From contig NZ_CP015583.1 of NCBI RefSeq assembly GCF_001941945.1, positions 3,231,501-3,295,500 on the forward strand: a DNA stretch of 64,000 bases, written 5' to 3'. Below the pieces are notes generated by a model, which had not been told where the DNA came from, did not search any database, and was given only the letters and a program-made list of their open reading frames with translations. How positions within the stretch are numbered: the first letter of the stretch is position 1; each line of letters opens with the position of its first letter. The position numbers and the translations under genes were made by a program. This document shows, piece by piece, positions 1 through 11,074 of this stretch. The DNA is from Roseomonas gilardii. GTDB taxonomy: Bacteria; Pseudomonadota; Alphaproteobacteria; Acetobacterales; Acetobacteraceae.

Positions 1-163
1 CCGGATCGGCGAAATGCTCCGGCGCGAGGAATTCCGAGACCCGCTCATAGGCCTTGTTGTTGGCCAGAAGGGCCCCCAGCAAGGCCATTTCCGCCTCCAG
101 ATTCTGCGGAGGCAGACGCTGGGACAGGCCCAGCAGGCCGCTGTTCTGGTCGAGCGCGTTCAT
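1..163 (-). CDS. dnaB: Replicative DNA helicase DnaB, N-terminal end (partial)
   Basis: Only the first 54 codons lie in the window; the gene runs off the left edge. The start is the ATG read from 163 on the minus strand. The peptide begins MNALDQNSGLLG and continues with PPQNLEAEMALLGALLANN, the conserved start of the DnaB N-terminal domain (primase-interacting helical collar), followed by EFLAPEHFADP, also typical. DnaB is the hexameric 5'-3' helicase that unwinds the replication fork. In many Alphaproteobacteria it follows rplI directly. Here rplI lies 3.5 kb away on the same strand with an acyltransferase, a repeat and cfa between them. Confidence 0.9.
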   Translation of the reverse strand, partial: MNALDQNSGLLGLSQRLPPQNLEAEMALLGALLANNKAYERVSEFLAPEHFADP

Positions 164-211
164 CCCCCCAGTCTAGCCTCTTTCCACCCCCGCCGTCCTC
201 TCCCGCTCCGC

Positions 212-277
212 TGTGGACAAGTGTGGATTCCGGGGATGATCCACGAAACATGTTGAAATGTCTATATTTTATCCCAA
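212..277. promoter_or_regulatory. DnaA-box-like cluster and AT-rich stretch upstream of dnaB
   Basis: The dnaB upstream region holds TGTGGACAA at 212-220 and TGTGGATTC at 222-230 in tandem, TGATCCACG at 238-246 and TTATCCCAA at 269-277 in the opposite sense. Each is within one or two changes of the DnaA 9-mer TTATCCACA or its complement. They sit beside an unusually AT-rich stretch (about 246-276). This could mean DnaA control of dnaB or simply the dnaB promoter. No further boxes or origin-flanking genes are visible, so an origin is not claimed. Confidence 0.35.
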
Positions 278-412
278 AGCAAGGAGAATGGCGGGCAGCC
301 TGGGCGAAGCCTTCCCAGCCGGCCCGGCCTCACCGGGGCGTGAACGGAAAGCGGGCCGCCCCCGACCCTCAAGGGGTCCACGCACCCGCCCCCGGATGCT
401 AGCCCCTCCCCC

Positions 413-1645
413 ATGGCTGACTTCTACCCGCTGCCGCCCCTCTTCCTCGGGATGGGGCTGCTCCTGGCACTGGCCGCCACCCCGCTCTGCCGCCCGGCGG
501 ATGCCCCGCCGGGGCAGTCCGCCAGCCGTATGCCGGCGCTGGACGGGCTGCGGGGGTTCCTCGCCCTGGCGGTCTTCTTCCACCACGCCGCCATCTATCC
601 CCGCCTCCTGGCCGGACAGGGCTGGGGCCTGCCGCCCGCCCATGTCTATGCGGTGATGGGCAAGGGAGCGGTCGGGATGTTCTTCATCATCACCGGCTAT
701 CTCTTCTGGTCGAAGCTGCTGCGGGAGGAAGGGCGCCCCTCCTGGCTGGCCCTCTATGCCGGGCGCCTGTTCCGCATCGGGCCGCTCTACCTCGTCGCCG
801 TCCTCGCCATGCTGGCCCTGCTCTTCGGGCGGGATGGCGGGGAGCTGCGCGAGCCCGCCTCCCAGGTCGCCGGGCAGGTGGGCGAGTGGCTGCTGCTCGG
901 CGCCGGTAACCGGCCCGACGTGAACGCCCATGCGGGCACCAACCTGCTCACCGCCGGCGTCACCTGGACCCTGCAATACGAGTGGCTCTTCTATGCCAGC
1001 CTGCCGCTGACCGCCCTCCTGGCCCGCGCCGGGCGGCGGGAAACCTGGTTCACCCTGGCGCTGGCGCTGCTGTGCCTCGCCTGGGCCGGCGGGCATCTGG
1101 GGCCCTGGGCCGGGGCGGACGAGCCCGGCTTCGTGGCCCTCTTCCTGATCGGCATGGCCTGCGCCTCGCTGGAGGCTCGCGGCCTCGGCCGCCCGCTCTC
1201 CGGCCCCGGCACCTCTCCCTGGACCGACCGCGCCGCCTCCGTGCTGGTGGCGGGTCTGGTCGCCATCTGGTTCGGCGCTGTGCCGCTGCCGAACGATGCC
1301 ATTGCCCTGGCGGTCATGGGGCTGGTCTTCTGGCTGGTCCGTTCGGGCTGCACCGTCTTCGGCCTGCTCACCCTGCGCGCCACGCGGCGCCTCGGCGATG
1401 CCAGCTACGGCATCTACCTGCTCCACGGGCTGGTGCTGGCCGTGGCCTTCGCCTTTCCCTGGGTGAAGCAGGTGGCCGCCACGCCGCTCGGCTTCTGGTC
1501 GGTGGTGATCGCCTGCGGCATCCCGCTCATCGCCCTGGCCACCCTGCTCCACGCCCTGGTGGAACAGCCCGGCATCCGCGCCGGCCGCCGGGTCGCCCGC
1601 TGGATCGGCGGCCGGCGCCTCCGGGCCGCAATGGCAGAAGGCTAA
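413..1645 (+). CDS. Acyltransferase 3 (OafA/YrhL-type) family membrane protein
   Basis: A 410-residue polytopic membrane protein. After an N-terminal membrane segment it has PALDGLRGFLALAVFFHHA, the family signature with an active-site-like histidine, then a string of hydrophobic helices and a final ASYGIYLLHGLVLAVAF helix typical of acyltransferase 3 proteins. Members transfer acetyl or other short acyl groups from the cytoplasm to sugars of O-antigen, exopolysaccharide or lipids; the substrate cannot be read from sequence. The ATG at 413 is preceded by only a weak purine stretch. It stands alone between dnaB (divergent) and cfa (convergent), in a position that breaks the usual rplI-dnaB adjacency. 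Confidence 0.85.
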   Translation: MADFYPLPPLFLGMGLLLALAATPLCRPADAPPGQSASRMPALDGLRGFLALAVFFHHAAIYPRLLAGQGWGLPPAHVYAVMGKGAVGMFFIITGYLFWSKLLREEGRPSWLALYAGRLFRIGPLYLVAVLAMLALLFGRDGGELREPASQVAGQVGEWLLLGAGNRPDVNAHAGTNLLTAGVTWTLQYEWLFYASLPLTALLARAGRRETWFTLALALLCLAWAGGHLGPWAGADEPGFVALFLIGMACASLEARGLGRPLSGPGTSPWTDRAASVLVAGLVAIWFGAVPLPNDAIALAVMGLVFWLVRSGCTVFGLLTLRATRRLGDASYGIYLLHGLVLAVAFAFPWVKQVAATPLGFWSVVIACGIPLIALATLLHALVEQPGIRAGRRVARWIGGRRLRAAMAEG

Positions 1646-1690
1646 GCCAGCGCGGCTTTCAACGGCGGCGTCCCGCCCTTTGGCCGCCCG

Positions 1691-2008
1691 CCGGGAGAGA
1701 GGCTCCGCCTCTCCACCCGGACCCCCTGTCCGCCGGGGACCGAAGCCGGTCCCCGGACCCCGGGCTTGAGTGGGCTCCCGTGGCAGCCGTCAGCCTGCCA
1801 TCCGATCCCCGGGAAGCAGGTGGAGAGGTGGGGCACCCGGAAAAGGAAAGACACCCTGTCCGCACTCGCGGCACCGGCAGTCCGCCGGAGAGCCATGCTC
1901 TCCGGCGCGATCAGGCCAACAACAGGGGCCAGCAAACGGGGTCCAGGGCGCGCAGCGTCCTGGCGGATAGGGGGTCCGGGGCGAAAGGCAGCGCCTTTCC
2001 CCCGGGAC
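1691..2008 (+). repeat. Structured interspersed repeat, copy 1 of 3 (318 bp)
   Basis: It matches 15022-15337 and 36719-37034 along its whole length. Hairpins in order: GAGAGGC/GCCTCTC inside a CCGGG/CCCGG base; CCGGGGACCG with loop AAGC and CGGTCCCCGG; an 11 bp stem CGCCGGAGAGC/GCTCTCCGGCG with a 3 nt loop; CCAGGGCGC/GCGTCCTGG with one G-U pair; and GAAAGGC/GCCTTTC with loop AGC. A conserved single-stranded block around ACACCCTGTCCGC lies mid-element. It fills the space between two convergent genes, 45 bp after the acyltransferase stop and 37 bp before the cfa stop. It has no coding potential. Function is unknown: a non-autonomous mobile element, a bidirectional terminator cassette or a structured RNA are all possible. 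Confidence 0.85.
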
Positions 2009-2045
2009 GCGGAACCACGGCGGCCAGGGAAAGCCGCCTGCGGCA

Positions 2046-3278
2046 TCAGGCCAGTTGCGCCCTGGTGTCCGCGGGCATCGGCTGGTGCTCCGCCTCGTAC
2101 ATGTAGTCCCGCGACAGCGGCAGGGCATCGACGCTGCGGGTGAGCTGGAGCTGCCAGTTCATGTGCCCCATCCGCCGGAAGGCGAGTTCGGAGCCGACGA
2201 GGTAGAACTCGAACATGCGGCAGAAGCGTTCGTCATAGAGGGACTGGATCGTGTCCCGGTTCGCGGCGAAGCGGCGGCGCCAGTGGGCCAGCGTCTTGGC
2301 ATAGTGCAGGCGCAGGATCTCGATATCCGTGGCCCAGAGCTTCTCCTTCTCCACCGCCGCCATCACTTCGCTCAGGGCAGGCGAGTAGCCGCCGGGGAAG
2401 ATGTACTTGGCGATCCAGGGATTGGTGGAACCCGGCCCGTCGGCCCGGCCGATCGCGTGGATCAGCGCGGCGCCATCCTCCTTCAGGATCTCGCGCACCT
2501 TGCGGAAGAAGGTGCGGTAGTGGCCGACGCCCACATGCTCGAACATTCCCACCGAGACGATCCTGTCCATCGGCCGGTTCCAGGCGCGATAGTCCATCAG
2601 CTCGAAGCGGACGCGGTCGGAAAGACCGGCCTCCTCGGCCCGCTTGCGCGCCTCCGCCAGCTGCTCGGTGGACAGGGTCAGCCCGGTCACCTGGGCACCG
2701 TATTCCTTCGCCAGGGTCAGGGCCATGCCGCCCCAGCCGCAGCCGATGTCCAGCACCTCCAGATCCGGCCGGTCCAGCTTCAGCTTGGAGGCGATATGGC
2801 GCTTCTTGAGGAGCTGCGCCTCTTCCAGCGTCTCGTCCCCGTTCGGGAAATAGGCGCAGGAGTACTGCCGGTCGCGGTCCAGGAAGAGGCTGTAGAGCCG
2901 CCCGTCGAGATCGTAGTGGTGGGCGACGTTGCGGCGGGAGCGTCCGACGGGGTTGAGCTGGTCGAAACGGCGGCGCAGCCACCGGACCCGTTCCAGCACC
3001 ATCTCGGCCCCCGGCGGGGTCTCGATGTAGTTCATGGCCAGCACGTCCATCAGCTCGAAGAGGCTGCAGTCCGCGGGCTCGATCTGCCCGTCCATGAAGG
3101 ACTCGCCGACACCCAGGCCCGGGTTCAGCACGATGCGGCGGATCGCCGCCATGTCATTGATCCGCATCCCGGCCTCGGGGCCGGGCTCGTGCCCCTGGAA
3201 GACCGTGGTCCGGCTTCCCGGCTCGTGCAGTACCAGACGTCCCCGCCTGATCATCCGCGACAGCATTGCATGCAGCAT
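2046..3278 (-). CDS. cfa: Cyclopropane-fatty-acyl-phospholipid synthase
   Basis: A SAM-dependent methyltransferase that adds a methylene bridge to unsaturated acyl chains of membrane phospholipids. The SAM-binding motif is VLDIGCGWGGMALTLAKEYG. The adjoining LTLSTEQ, the bicarbonate/active-site region VSVGMFEHVG and the end AFRRMGHMNWQLQLTR are all characteristic of Cfa. The frame is open to 3368, but the ATG at 3278 (MLHAMLSRMIRRG) is chosen because GGAGG precedes it by ten bases and the extra 30 residues look non-homologous. About 410 residues, a little longer than E. coli Cfa. It is convergent with the acyltransferase across repeat copy 1. An AT-rich promoter region lies at about 3300-3480. 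Confidence 0.9.
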   Translation of the reverse strand: MLHAMLSRMIRRGRLVLHEPGSRTTVFQGHEPGPEAGMRINDMAAIRRIVLNPGLGVGESFMDGQIEPADCSLFELMDVLAMNYIETPPGAEMVLERVRWLRRRFDQLNPVGRSRRNVAHHYDLDGRLYSLFLDRDRQYSCAYFPNGDETLEEAQLLKKRHIASKLKLDRPDLEVLDIGCGWGGMALTLAKEYGAQVTGLTLSTEQLAEARKRAEEAGLSDRVRFELMDYRAWNRPMDRIVSVGMFEHVGVGHYRTFFRKVREILKEDGAALIHAIGRADGPGSTNPWIAKYIFPGGYSPALSEVMAAVEKEKLWATDIEILRLHYAKTLAHWRRRFAANRDTIQSLYDERFCRMFEFYLVGSELAFRRMGHMNWQLQLTRSVDALPLSRDYMYEAEHQPMPADTRAQLA

Positions 3279-3456
3279 CGCCGCATATCCTCCGCTGGCA
3301 TGTGTACCGATGGCGGAAGCTGGAGGCGCCGAGGCGTGGCTGTCCAGCACCCGGTTGCATAGGGCCACGGCACCACTGTCGCATGAAAGGCACGATGAGA
3401 TAAATTTAATGCAACATGCAGGCTAACTATTTCTGCATCGTAAGTTTAACGCTCTG

Positions 3457-3489
3457 TTTCATGACGTATTTTCGTCAGGAAACATGAAA
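3457..3489. promoter_or_regulatory. Inverted repeat upstream of cfa / downstream of rplI
   Basis: TTTCATG at 3457-3463 is mirrored by CATGAAA at 3483-3489, with a nested TGACG/CGTCA pair between them. It sits in AT-rich DNA between the rplI terminator and the cfa upstream region, and could be a regulator site for cfa. The string AAACATGAAAA occurs again about 53 bp further on, flanking the terminator. No regulator can be named. Confidence 0.3.
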
Positions 3490-3522
3490 AACCCCGCCGC
3501 CGGAGGGTCCGGGACGGGGCTT
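3486..3522 (-). terminator. Rho-independent terminator of the rpsF-rpsR-DUF2232-rplI operon
   Basis: Read on the minus strand, a GC-rich stem (CCCCG paired with CGGGG, with an inner CCGG/CCGG pair) is followed directly by TTTTT. It lies about 110 bp past the rplI stop codon. Confidence 0.75.
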
Positions 3523-3630
3523 CCTGCACACGCAAACATGAAAATGGCGGCGTTGCCGCCGCCATTCCCGCCCAAAGGGACTCCAGTGCCCGCCCATGGG
3601 CGGTTCCCTGGGCAGTTGCGCTTGGGGCCG

Positions 3631-4197
3631 TTACTCGCGCGCGGCGCCCAGCTCGGACAGCTCGGCGGCCAGCTCGGCCTCCAGGCTCTCCTCTTCGGCC
3701 TGCTGCTCGGCATGCAGGTCCTCGCCGCGGGCCTGCTTGTCGGCCTCTTCCACGGTGCGGGCGACATTCACCGTCACCGGGAAATCGACCTCCGGGTGCA
3801 GGGCGACATGCACGATATGCAGGCCGGTGTCCTTGATCGGGTGCTGCAGCAGCACCTGATCACGGCCCAGCGTCAGGCCGGCATCCTTGCAGGCATCGGC
3901 GATGTCGCGGGAGGTGACGGAACCGTAGAGGTTGCCGCCCTCGCCCGCCTGGCGGATCAGGGTGACGGAGAGCCCGTCCATGCGCTCGGCGACGCGCTCC
4001 GCCTCCTCGCGCCGCTTGAGGTTCTGGGCCTCAAGCTGCGAGCGCTCCTCGTCGAAGCGCTTCAGGTTGGCGGCATTGGCGCGGATCGCCTTGCCCTGGG
4101 GGAGCAGGTAGTTGCGGGCATAGCCCGGGCGGACGGTCACGCGCTCGCCCATCTGGCCGAGATGCGGGACCCGCTGCATCAGGATGACTTCGATCAT
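3631..4197 (-). CDS. rplI: 50S ribosomal protein L9
   Basis: L9 binds 23S rRNA at the base of the L1 stalk. The protein is 188 residues from [20 protein letters not shown], followed by [16 protein letters not shown], the L9 signature of the N-terminal domain. The central region is the usual long helix, and the C-terminal domain includes [11 protein letters not shown]. The frame continues upstream to 4296 but the conserved N-terminus fixes the start at 4197. An acidic tail (about 40 residues rich in E and A) extends the usual 150-residue length. It is the last gene of the rpsF-rpsR-DUF2232-rplI operon; 13 bp separate it from DUF2232. Confidence 0.97.
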   Translation of the reverse strand: MIEVILMQRVPHLGQMGERVTVRPGYARNYLLPQGKAIRANAANLKRFDEERSQLEAQNLKRREEAERVAERMDGLSVTLIRQAGEGGNLYGSVTSRDIADACKDAGLTLGRDQVLLQHPIKDTGLHIVHVALHPEVDFPVTVNVARTVEEADKQARGEDLHAEQQAEEESLEAELAAELSELGAARE

Positions 4198-4210
4198 CGG
4201 GTTTGTTCTT

Positions 4211-5083
4211 TCAGGATTGAGGGGGCTTGCGCCCGAACTGTTCGAACAGGCCGAGGCCGACCACGAGGGCCGCGGCCGGAACGGAGAAGAGGACAAGAAC
4301 GAGGTAGAAGAGCACCAGCACCGGCCCGCGCGCCCGCGTGTGCACGGCCGCCAGCCCCTGCAGGAACAGGGGCGTCAGCAGCGTCACCGCGACCACGCTG
4401 GCCATCAGCCCCGGCGAGAACCAGGCGGCGGCCAGTGCCGCCACCGGCAGCACCGGGTACCAGGCCGGCAGCCGGGCCGAGGACCAGGCGGGGGCCGGGC
4501 GCAGCGCCAGACGCCGACGGGACAGCCAGGCCTGGGCGCCGATGCCGCAGAGCATCAGCGGCAGGGCCAACGCCGCGCTCGCGCCGGCGATGCCCAGCCG
4601 CACCAGCGCCGCGATGGTGGCGTCGTCCGCCGTCAGCGCGGCCTCCTGCAGCACCGGCTTGATCTGGTCCGCGATCGCCTGCTCCAGCACCTCTCCGGTG
4701 ACGAGGAGGGAGGCGACGCCGGTGATCGCCGGCCAGATGCCCAGCAGCGCCAGGGGCAGCGACAGGTCCAGCCGGTCCGGCCGGCGCAGCGCGGCGGCGA
4801 GGATGGTCAGCGCCGGCAGCGCCGCCACCAGCAGGAAGACCACCGCACCGTGGAAACCCACCACCAGGAACAGCGCCAGCGCGCCCAGGGTCGCCCCCAG
4901 GCCCGCGGCGAACTGCCCCAGCGAGAGCCCCACCAGGAAGAGCGGCAGCGAGGACGCCCAGAGCAGCAGCGAGCCGAGCGGCAGGCCGCGGAAAGCCCAC
5001 AGGCAGGCGGCCGCGCAGGCAAAGCCCGCCGCGCCGCCCGCCAGGATCCGCGGGTCGTTCAGGACGCCAGCCGTGGGGCGCAT
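4211..5083 (-). CDS. DUF2232 family polytopic membrane protein
   Basis: About 290 residues with roughly eight hydrophobic segments rich in Ala, Leu and Val, and no catalytic motif visible. In Alphaproteobacteria DUF2232 proteins are regularly encoded between rpsR and rplI, exactly as here, which is the main reason for the call. The molecular function is not known. The ATG at 5083 is preferred over an in-frame GTG nine bases upstream because GGAGAAG is well spaced for the ATG but too close to the GTG. Co-transcribed with rpsR (49 bp upstream) and rplI. Confidence 0.8.
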   Translation of the reverse strand: MRPTAGVLNDPRILAGGAAGFACAAACLWAFRGLPLGSLLLWASSLPLFLVGLSLGQFAAGLGATLGALALFLVVGFHGAVVFLLVAALPALTILAAALRRPDRLDLSLPLALLGIWPAITGVASLLVTGEVLEQAIADQIKPVLQEAALTADDATIAALVRLGIAGASAALALPLMLCGIGAQAWLSRRRLALRPAPAWSSARLPAWYPVLPVAALAAAWFSPGLMASVVAVTLLTPLFLQGLAAVHTRARGPVLVLFYLVLVLFSVPAAALVVGLGLFEQFGRKPPQS

Positions 5084-5132
5084 CGCCGCCACCTTCTCCT
5101 ATCCCGTTCCGTTCTCTGTTCCGCGCCGTCCG

Positions 5133-5414
5133 TCAGTCGTTGATGACGTAGGGCAGCAGCGCCAGGAAGCGGGCGCGCTTGATGGCGTTCGCCAGCTCGC
5201 GCTGCTTCTTGGCGGAAACCGCCGTGATGCGGGAGGGCACGATCTTGCCGCGCTCGCTCAGGAAGCGGCTCAGCAGGCGCACGTCCTTGTAGTCGATCTT
5301 CGGCGCGTTCGGGCCGGAGAAGGGGCAGGACTTGCGGCGCCGATAGAACGGACGGCGGGCGCCGACGGCCGGACGGCGGGCGGCGGGCGTCATGTCGGTG
5401 TTCGTGTCGGACAT
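5133..5414 (-). CDS. rpsR: 30S ribosomal protein S18
   Basis: 93 residues. Core motifs are [30 protein letters not shown] and the end [12 protein letters not shown], which bind 16S rRNA together with S6. An Arg/Pro-rich N-terminal extension ([19 protein letters not shown]) is common in Alphaproteobacteria. It lies 6 bp downstream of rpsF, consistent with coupled translation. Confidence 0.97.
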   Translation of the reverse strand: MSDTNTDMTPAARRPAVGARRPFYRRRKSCPFSGPNAPKIDYKDVRLLSRFLSERGKIVPSRITAVSAKKQRELANAIKRARFLALLPYVIND

Positions 5415-5420
5415 CGTGTC

Positions 5421-5885
5421 TTACTCCTCGCCCTGCGGCTGCTCGATCTCGTCGCGCGGACGCGCGCGGAATTCCTCACGGTCGTCGCGGTCGCGACGGC
5501 CCGAGGAGAAGCGGCCGGCCGGGCGCGGGCCACGGAAGCCACGGTCACGCTCGCGGTCCTCGCCACGGCGGGCCAGGATGGCGGAGGGCTCGTCCGTGAT
5601 CTCTTCCACGCGCAGCGTCATGTGGCGCAGCACGTCCTCGTTCAGGCCGAGCTGGCGCGCGACCTCCTGCTCGACGGCGGGGGCGCAGTCGAGGCCGAGG
5701 AGCATGTAGTGCCCCTTGCGGTTCTTCTTGATGCGGTAGGCGAGGCCACGCAGGCCCCAGTACTCGCGCTTCTTCACCTCGCCGCCAGCTTCGGTCAGGA
5801 TCGCGGTGACCTGGTCGGCCACGGCCTCGACCTGCTGCTGCGTGAGCTCGTTACGTGCGATCAGCACGGTTTCATAAAGCGGCAT
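5421..5885 (-). CDS. rpsF: 30S ribosomal protein S6
   Basis: 154 residues starting [20 protein letters not shown], the conserved S6 N-terminus, with [20 protein letters not shown] in the core. A charged Arg/Asp/Glu-rich C-terminal tail of roughly 50 residues follows ([19 protein letters not shown] and similar), a lineage-typical extension. The frame is open to 5972, but the ATG at 5885 with GGGAGAG upstream is the true start. First gene of the operon. Confidence 0.97.
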   Translation of the reverse strand: MPLYETVLIARNELTQQQVEAVADQVTAILTEAGGEVKKREYWGLRGLAYRIKKNRKGHYMLLGLDCAPAVEQEVARQLGLNEDVLRHMTLRVEEITDEPSAILARRGEDRERDRGFRGPRPAGRFSSGRRDRDDREEFRARPRDEIEQPQGEE

Positions 5886-5920
5886 GAACTCTCCCTGCGG
5901 ATGTCTCAGCCTGGGGCCGT

Positions 5921-5969
5921 CATGGCGGGATGCCATGGGCGCGAACAGGCATAGCCGGGCGCGATGCCT
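5921..5969 (-). promoter_or_regulatory. Possible structured leader of rpsF
   Basis: Upstream of rpsF, CATGGC/GCCATG pair around a 5 nt loop (5921-5937) and AGGCAT/ATGCCT pair around 11 nt (5947-5969). S6-S18 complexes are known to bind leaders of rpsF in some bacteria. Whether this leader carries that motif was not established. Confidence 0.25.
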
Positions 5970-6220
5970 CACGCCCGGCAGGGTGCGGCGCGTTTAGACG
6001 GGATTGCCGGGGAAGGGAAGCACTATCGACGGAGGGGCCGGTGCGGCGGTCCTGGCATGCTCCCTTCCTTCCACCATCGGGAGGAGGCTCCGGAGGAAGG
6101 GGCCGCCTGGCGGAACCCGCGCTGCCGGAAGCCCCGCGGCGTGCGGTACGTCACATCACGACGCGAGGAAGCGACACATCATGCCCAAACCGAAACAAAC
6201 GAACAGGAGGAAATTTTCCC

Positions 6221-6691
6221 ATGGCCAAGAAATGTGGATGCTCGACGCCCTCGCGGGACGTGAATGCCAAGACGCTGGCGGCCCGGGCGATGAAGCTCGC
6301 CCTGTCGCTTCCGGACGACGTCACCTGCCAGAAGAGCTTCACGCCGCCGGAGGCGGAGTTCCTGTCCGCCCTCCGGGACCTCGCCGCGGATTACAGTCTC
6401 GCGGCGCAATGGACGGAGAGCGAAGCCCGCTCGCACTACGAGGCCATGCGCTTCGCCGATGCCGCGATGGGATATGCCTTCGCGGCGCGCGTCAATAATG
6501 GCAGCGGCGGTGACTCTCCCTCCTGCACGTCAAGATGCGTGACGGAGAAGGACAATTGCCGCACCGGCTGCGACAACGACGCGGATGCGGGCTATTTCTG
6601 CTACTTCGACTGCCGGCTGGCCTATATGGCCTGCCTCGCGGGCTGCGTCCGGGGCGGCACCTCGGGTGGCAACGGACCGGTGATCGCCTGA
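6221..6691 (+). CDS. Uncharacterised 156-residue protein with two CX3C-X6-CX3C helices
   Basis: Not recognised. The ATG at 6221 has a strong AGGAGG ten bases upstream; the frame is open further 5' but nothing supports an earlier start. Eleven cysteines: C5, C7, C36, then an exact series C102-x3-C106-x6-C113-x3-C117-x9-C127-x3-C131-x6-C138-x3-C142. Each group of four repeats with an 11-residue period, so the cysteines would lie on one face of two helices joined by the loop DNDADAGYF, like a helical hairpin that either forms disulfides or binds metal. Residues 14-92 are helical with no membrane segment, and no signal peptide is seen. It stands alone between divergent rpsF and convergent alcohol dehydrogenase. 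A copper- or zinc-binding storage role, or a modified peptide precursor, are guesses only. Confidence 0.8.
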   Translation: MAKKCGCSTPSRDVNAKTLAARAMKLALSLPDDVTCQKSFTPPEAEFLSALRDLAADYSLAAQWTESEARSHYEAMRFADAAMGYAFAARVNNGSGGDSPSCTSRCVTEKDNCRTGCDNDADAGYFCYFDCRLAYMACLAGCVRGGTSGGNGPVIA

Positions 6692-6761
6692 GGCGACGGC
6701 CGGCATGCCGTGATGGTCCCGCCCCTCTCCCCAATGGACTGGAAGGGGCGGACTTCGCCTC

Positions 6762-6785
6762 GCCGGCGGCCCTTCGGCCGCCGGC
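6762..6785. terminator. Bidirectional hairpin between convergent genes
   Basis: A perfect 10 bp stem GCCGGCGGCC/GGCCGCCGGC with a CTTC loop lies between the stop of the Cys-rich gene and the stop of the alcohol dehydrogenase. It lacks a clear T-run on either side, so terminator activity is inferred from position. Confidence 0.45.
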
Positions 6786-6794
6786 ACGGCACCG

Positions 6795-7970
6795 TCAGCC
6801 GTGTGGCTTGAACACGACCTTGACGCAGTTGTCCTTCTTCTCGCGGAAGGTGTCGTAGAGGCCTGGCCCATCTTCCAGGCTCGTGGAGCGATGGGTGATG
6901 ATGAAGGAGGGGTCGATCTCGCCCTTCCGGATCCGCTCCAGCAGGGGCTTCATGTAGCGGTGCATGTGGGTCTGGCCCGTCCTCATGGTCAGCCCCTTGT
7001 TCATGAAGGCCCCCATGGCCACCGGGTCGAAGCCGACATAGACCCCGGGCACGGACACGATGCCCCCCGGCCGGCAGGCCAGGATCGCCTGGTTCAGCGC
7101 GAAGGCACGCTCCATGCTGAAGGTCTTGCTCATCACCGCCGAGGTGACCTTCTGCACCAGCGTGTCGGCCCCGTGGCTCTCCATGCCGACCGCCTCGATC
7201 ACCGCGTCCGGCCCGAGCCCCTTGGTGAGCTCCAGGATGCTCTCCTGCACCTTGCCCTCGGCGTAGTCGATCACCTCGGCCCCGGCCTCCCGCGCCATGG
7301 CCAAGCGTTCCGGCACCGTGTCGATGGCGATCACCCGCGCCGCGCCCAGCAGGAAGCACGACTTGATGGTGAGGATGCCGACCGGGCCGCAGCCCCAGAC
7401 GGCGATGGTCTCGCCACCTTTGATGTCGCAGTGGTCGGCGGCCATGTAGGCGGTGGGGAAGATGTCGGACAGGAAGAGCACCTGCTCATCCGACAGCTCC
7501 TCCGGCACCTTCAGATGGGTCACGTCGGCATAGGGGATGCGGAGATACTCCGCCTGCCCGCCCGGGAAACCTCCGGTGATATGCGAGTAGCCGAAAAGCC
7601 CGGCGGTGGCGTAGCCGAACTGCTCCGCCTGCATCTTGCCGTTGGGGTTGGTGCGCTCGCAGAGGCTCCAGTTGCCCCATTGGCACTGCCGGCAGGCGCC
7701 GCAGCAGATGGTGAAGGGCACCACGATCCGGTCGCCGACCTTCAGCGCCGTGTTGTCCCGGCCGACCTCGACCACCTCGCCCATGCATTCATGGCCGAGC
7801 ACGTCGCCCTTCTCCATGGTCGGGACATAGCCGCCCATGAGATGGAGGTCGGAGCCGCAGATGGCGCAGGCCGTCACCTTGATGATGGCGTCACGTCCGT
7901 CCTGGATCTGCGGATCGGGCACCGTCTCGCAGCGGATGGTGCCGCGACCCTGCCAGGTGAGCGCTTTCAT
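6795..7970 (-). CDS. Zinc-dependent alcohol dehydrogenase (MDR superfamily)
   Basis: 391 residues. The catalytic zinc site is seen in CAICGSDLH, GHECMGEV and the later acidic ligand; the structural zinc loop is CCGACRQCQWGNWSLC. The NAD(P)-binding fold has VWGCGPVGILTIKSCFLLGA. Length and the FDIFPTAYMA-like segment (LSDIFPTAYMAADHC) place it with the glutathione-independent formaldehyde dehydrogenase / threonine dehydrogenase-like group, so an aldehyde or alcohol substrate is likely but not defined. The ATG at 7970 has AGGG about seven bases upstream. It lies 133 bp downstream of alaS in the same direction, with its own hairpin and palindrome in between. Confidence 0.88.
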   Translation of the reverse strand: MKALTWQGRGTIRCETVPDPQIQDGRDAIIKVTACAICGSDLHLMGGYVPTMEKGDVLGHECMGEVVEVGRDNTALKVGDRIVVPFTICCGACRQCQWGNWSLCERTNPNGKMQAEQFGYATAGLFGYSHITGGFPGGQAEYLRIPYADVTHLKVPEELSDEQVLFLSDIFPTAYMAADHCDIKGGETIAVWGCGPVGILTIKSCFLLGAARVIAIDTVPERLAMAREAGAEVIDYAEGKVQESILELTKGLGPDAVIEAVGMESHGADTLVQKVTSAVMSKTFSMERAFALNQAILACRPGGIVSVPGVYVGFDPVAMGAFMNKGLTMRTGQTHMHRYMKPLLERIRKGEIDPSFIITHRSTSLEDGPGLYDTFREKKDNCVKVVFKPHG

Positions 7971-8013
7971 GGTTGACCCTTCCCGACGGACATGGATCAG
8001 CCAGAAACGCGAC

Positions 8014-8082
8014 GGGCGACACGCTGTTGCGTGCCGCCCGATCAAGCTACCCGTGAAAACAAGGCCCTGGACGTTATAACAT
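8014..8082 (-). promoter_or_regulatory. Hairpin and GTTATAACAT box between alaS and the alcohol dehydrogenase
   Basis: 8014-8039 forms GGGCG-A-CACGC / GCGTG-C-CGCCC around a TGTT loop. The 10-mer GTTATAACAT at 8073-8082, embedded in GC-rich DNA, is identical to the core of the palindrome upstream of the porin gene at 28246-28255. A resembling GTTATAAT lies upstream of the CckA-like kinase at 23493-23500. It may be a promoter -10 region or a shared operator. Confidence 0.35.
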
Positions 8083-8103
8083 CGCCCCCGGCCCGGCCGG
8101 GGG

Positions 8104-10749
<2,646 letters not shown>

Positions 10750-11074
10750 CGGCCGGCGCTGGTCTTCTCGGGCAGGGAATGGAACCCCTGCGGCATAGCG
10801 CGGCACGGCGCCCGGCGCAAAGGGGCGGCCGCTTTTCCCCGCCACGGCCCCGCCCGCGCACCGCGCCTCCCCGTCCGGAGGCGCGCCGGAAACCCCCTCC
10901 CGGATCGGGCCGTGCAGCCCCTCGCGCATGGGGGCACCCTCCGCCAGCGGGGGGGGGAACGGGCCGGAAGCGGGGGTGACAGTGCCGCCCGGCTGTCGGA
11001 TGATCGCCGCAGCAACGCCCCCGGCCCGGCCTCTCCCAGGCCCGGAAGCAAGAGGGCGGCGGGAGAAGACATCC
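10750..11074. other. Intergenic region between divergent alaS and Bug-type gene
   Basis: 325 bp, GC-rich, holding the two divergent promoter regions. Overlapping open frames here are read-throughs of alaS and its shadows. I see no RNA gene, riboswitch or repeat. Confidence 0.5.

Noticed and set aside
212-277. Replication origin
   Set aside because: A few imperfect DnaA-like boxes and one AT-rich stretch near dnaB are not enough; no larger box cluster or typical origin-flanking genes are present.
1691-2008. Small proteins within the repeat copies
   Set aside because: Short frames differ between copies and are not conserved, while stem pairing is; the element looks non-coding.
3279-3368. Longer cfa start at 3368
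   Set aside because: No ribosome site, and the extra 30 residues lack homology; GGAGG supports 3278.
5930-6220. Longer N-terminus for the Cys-rich protein
   Set aside because: The frame is open upstream but a strong AGGAGG precedes the ATG at 6221 and the upstream codons show no protein-like pattern.
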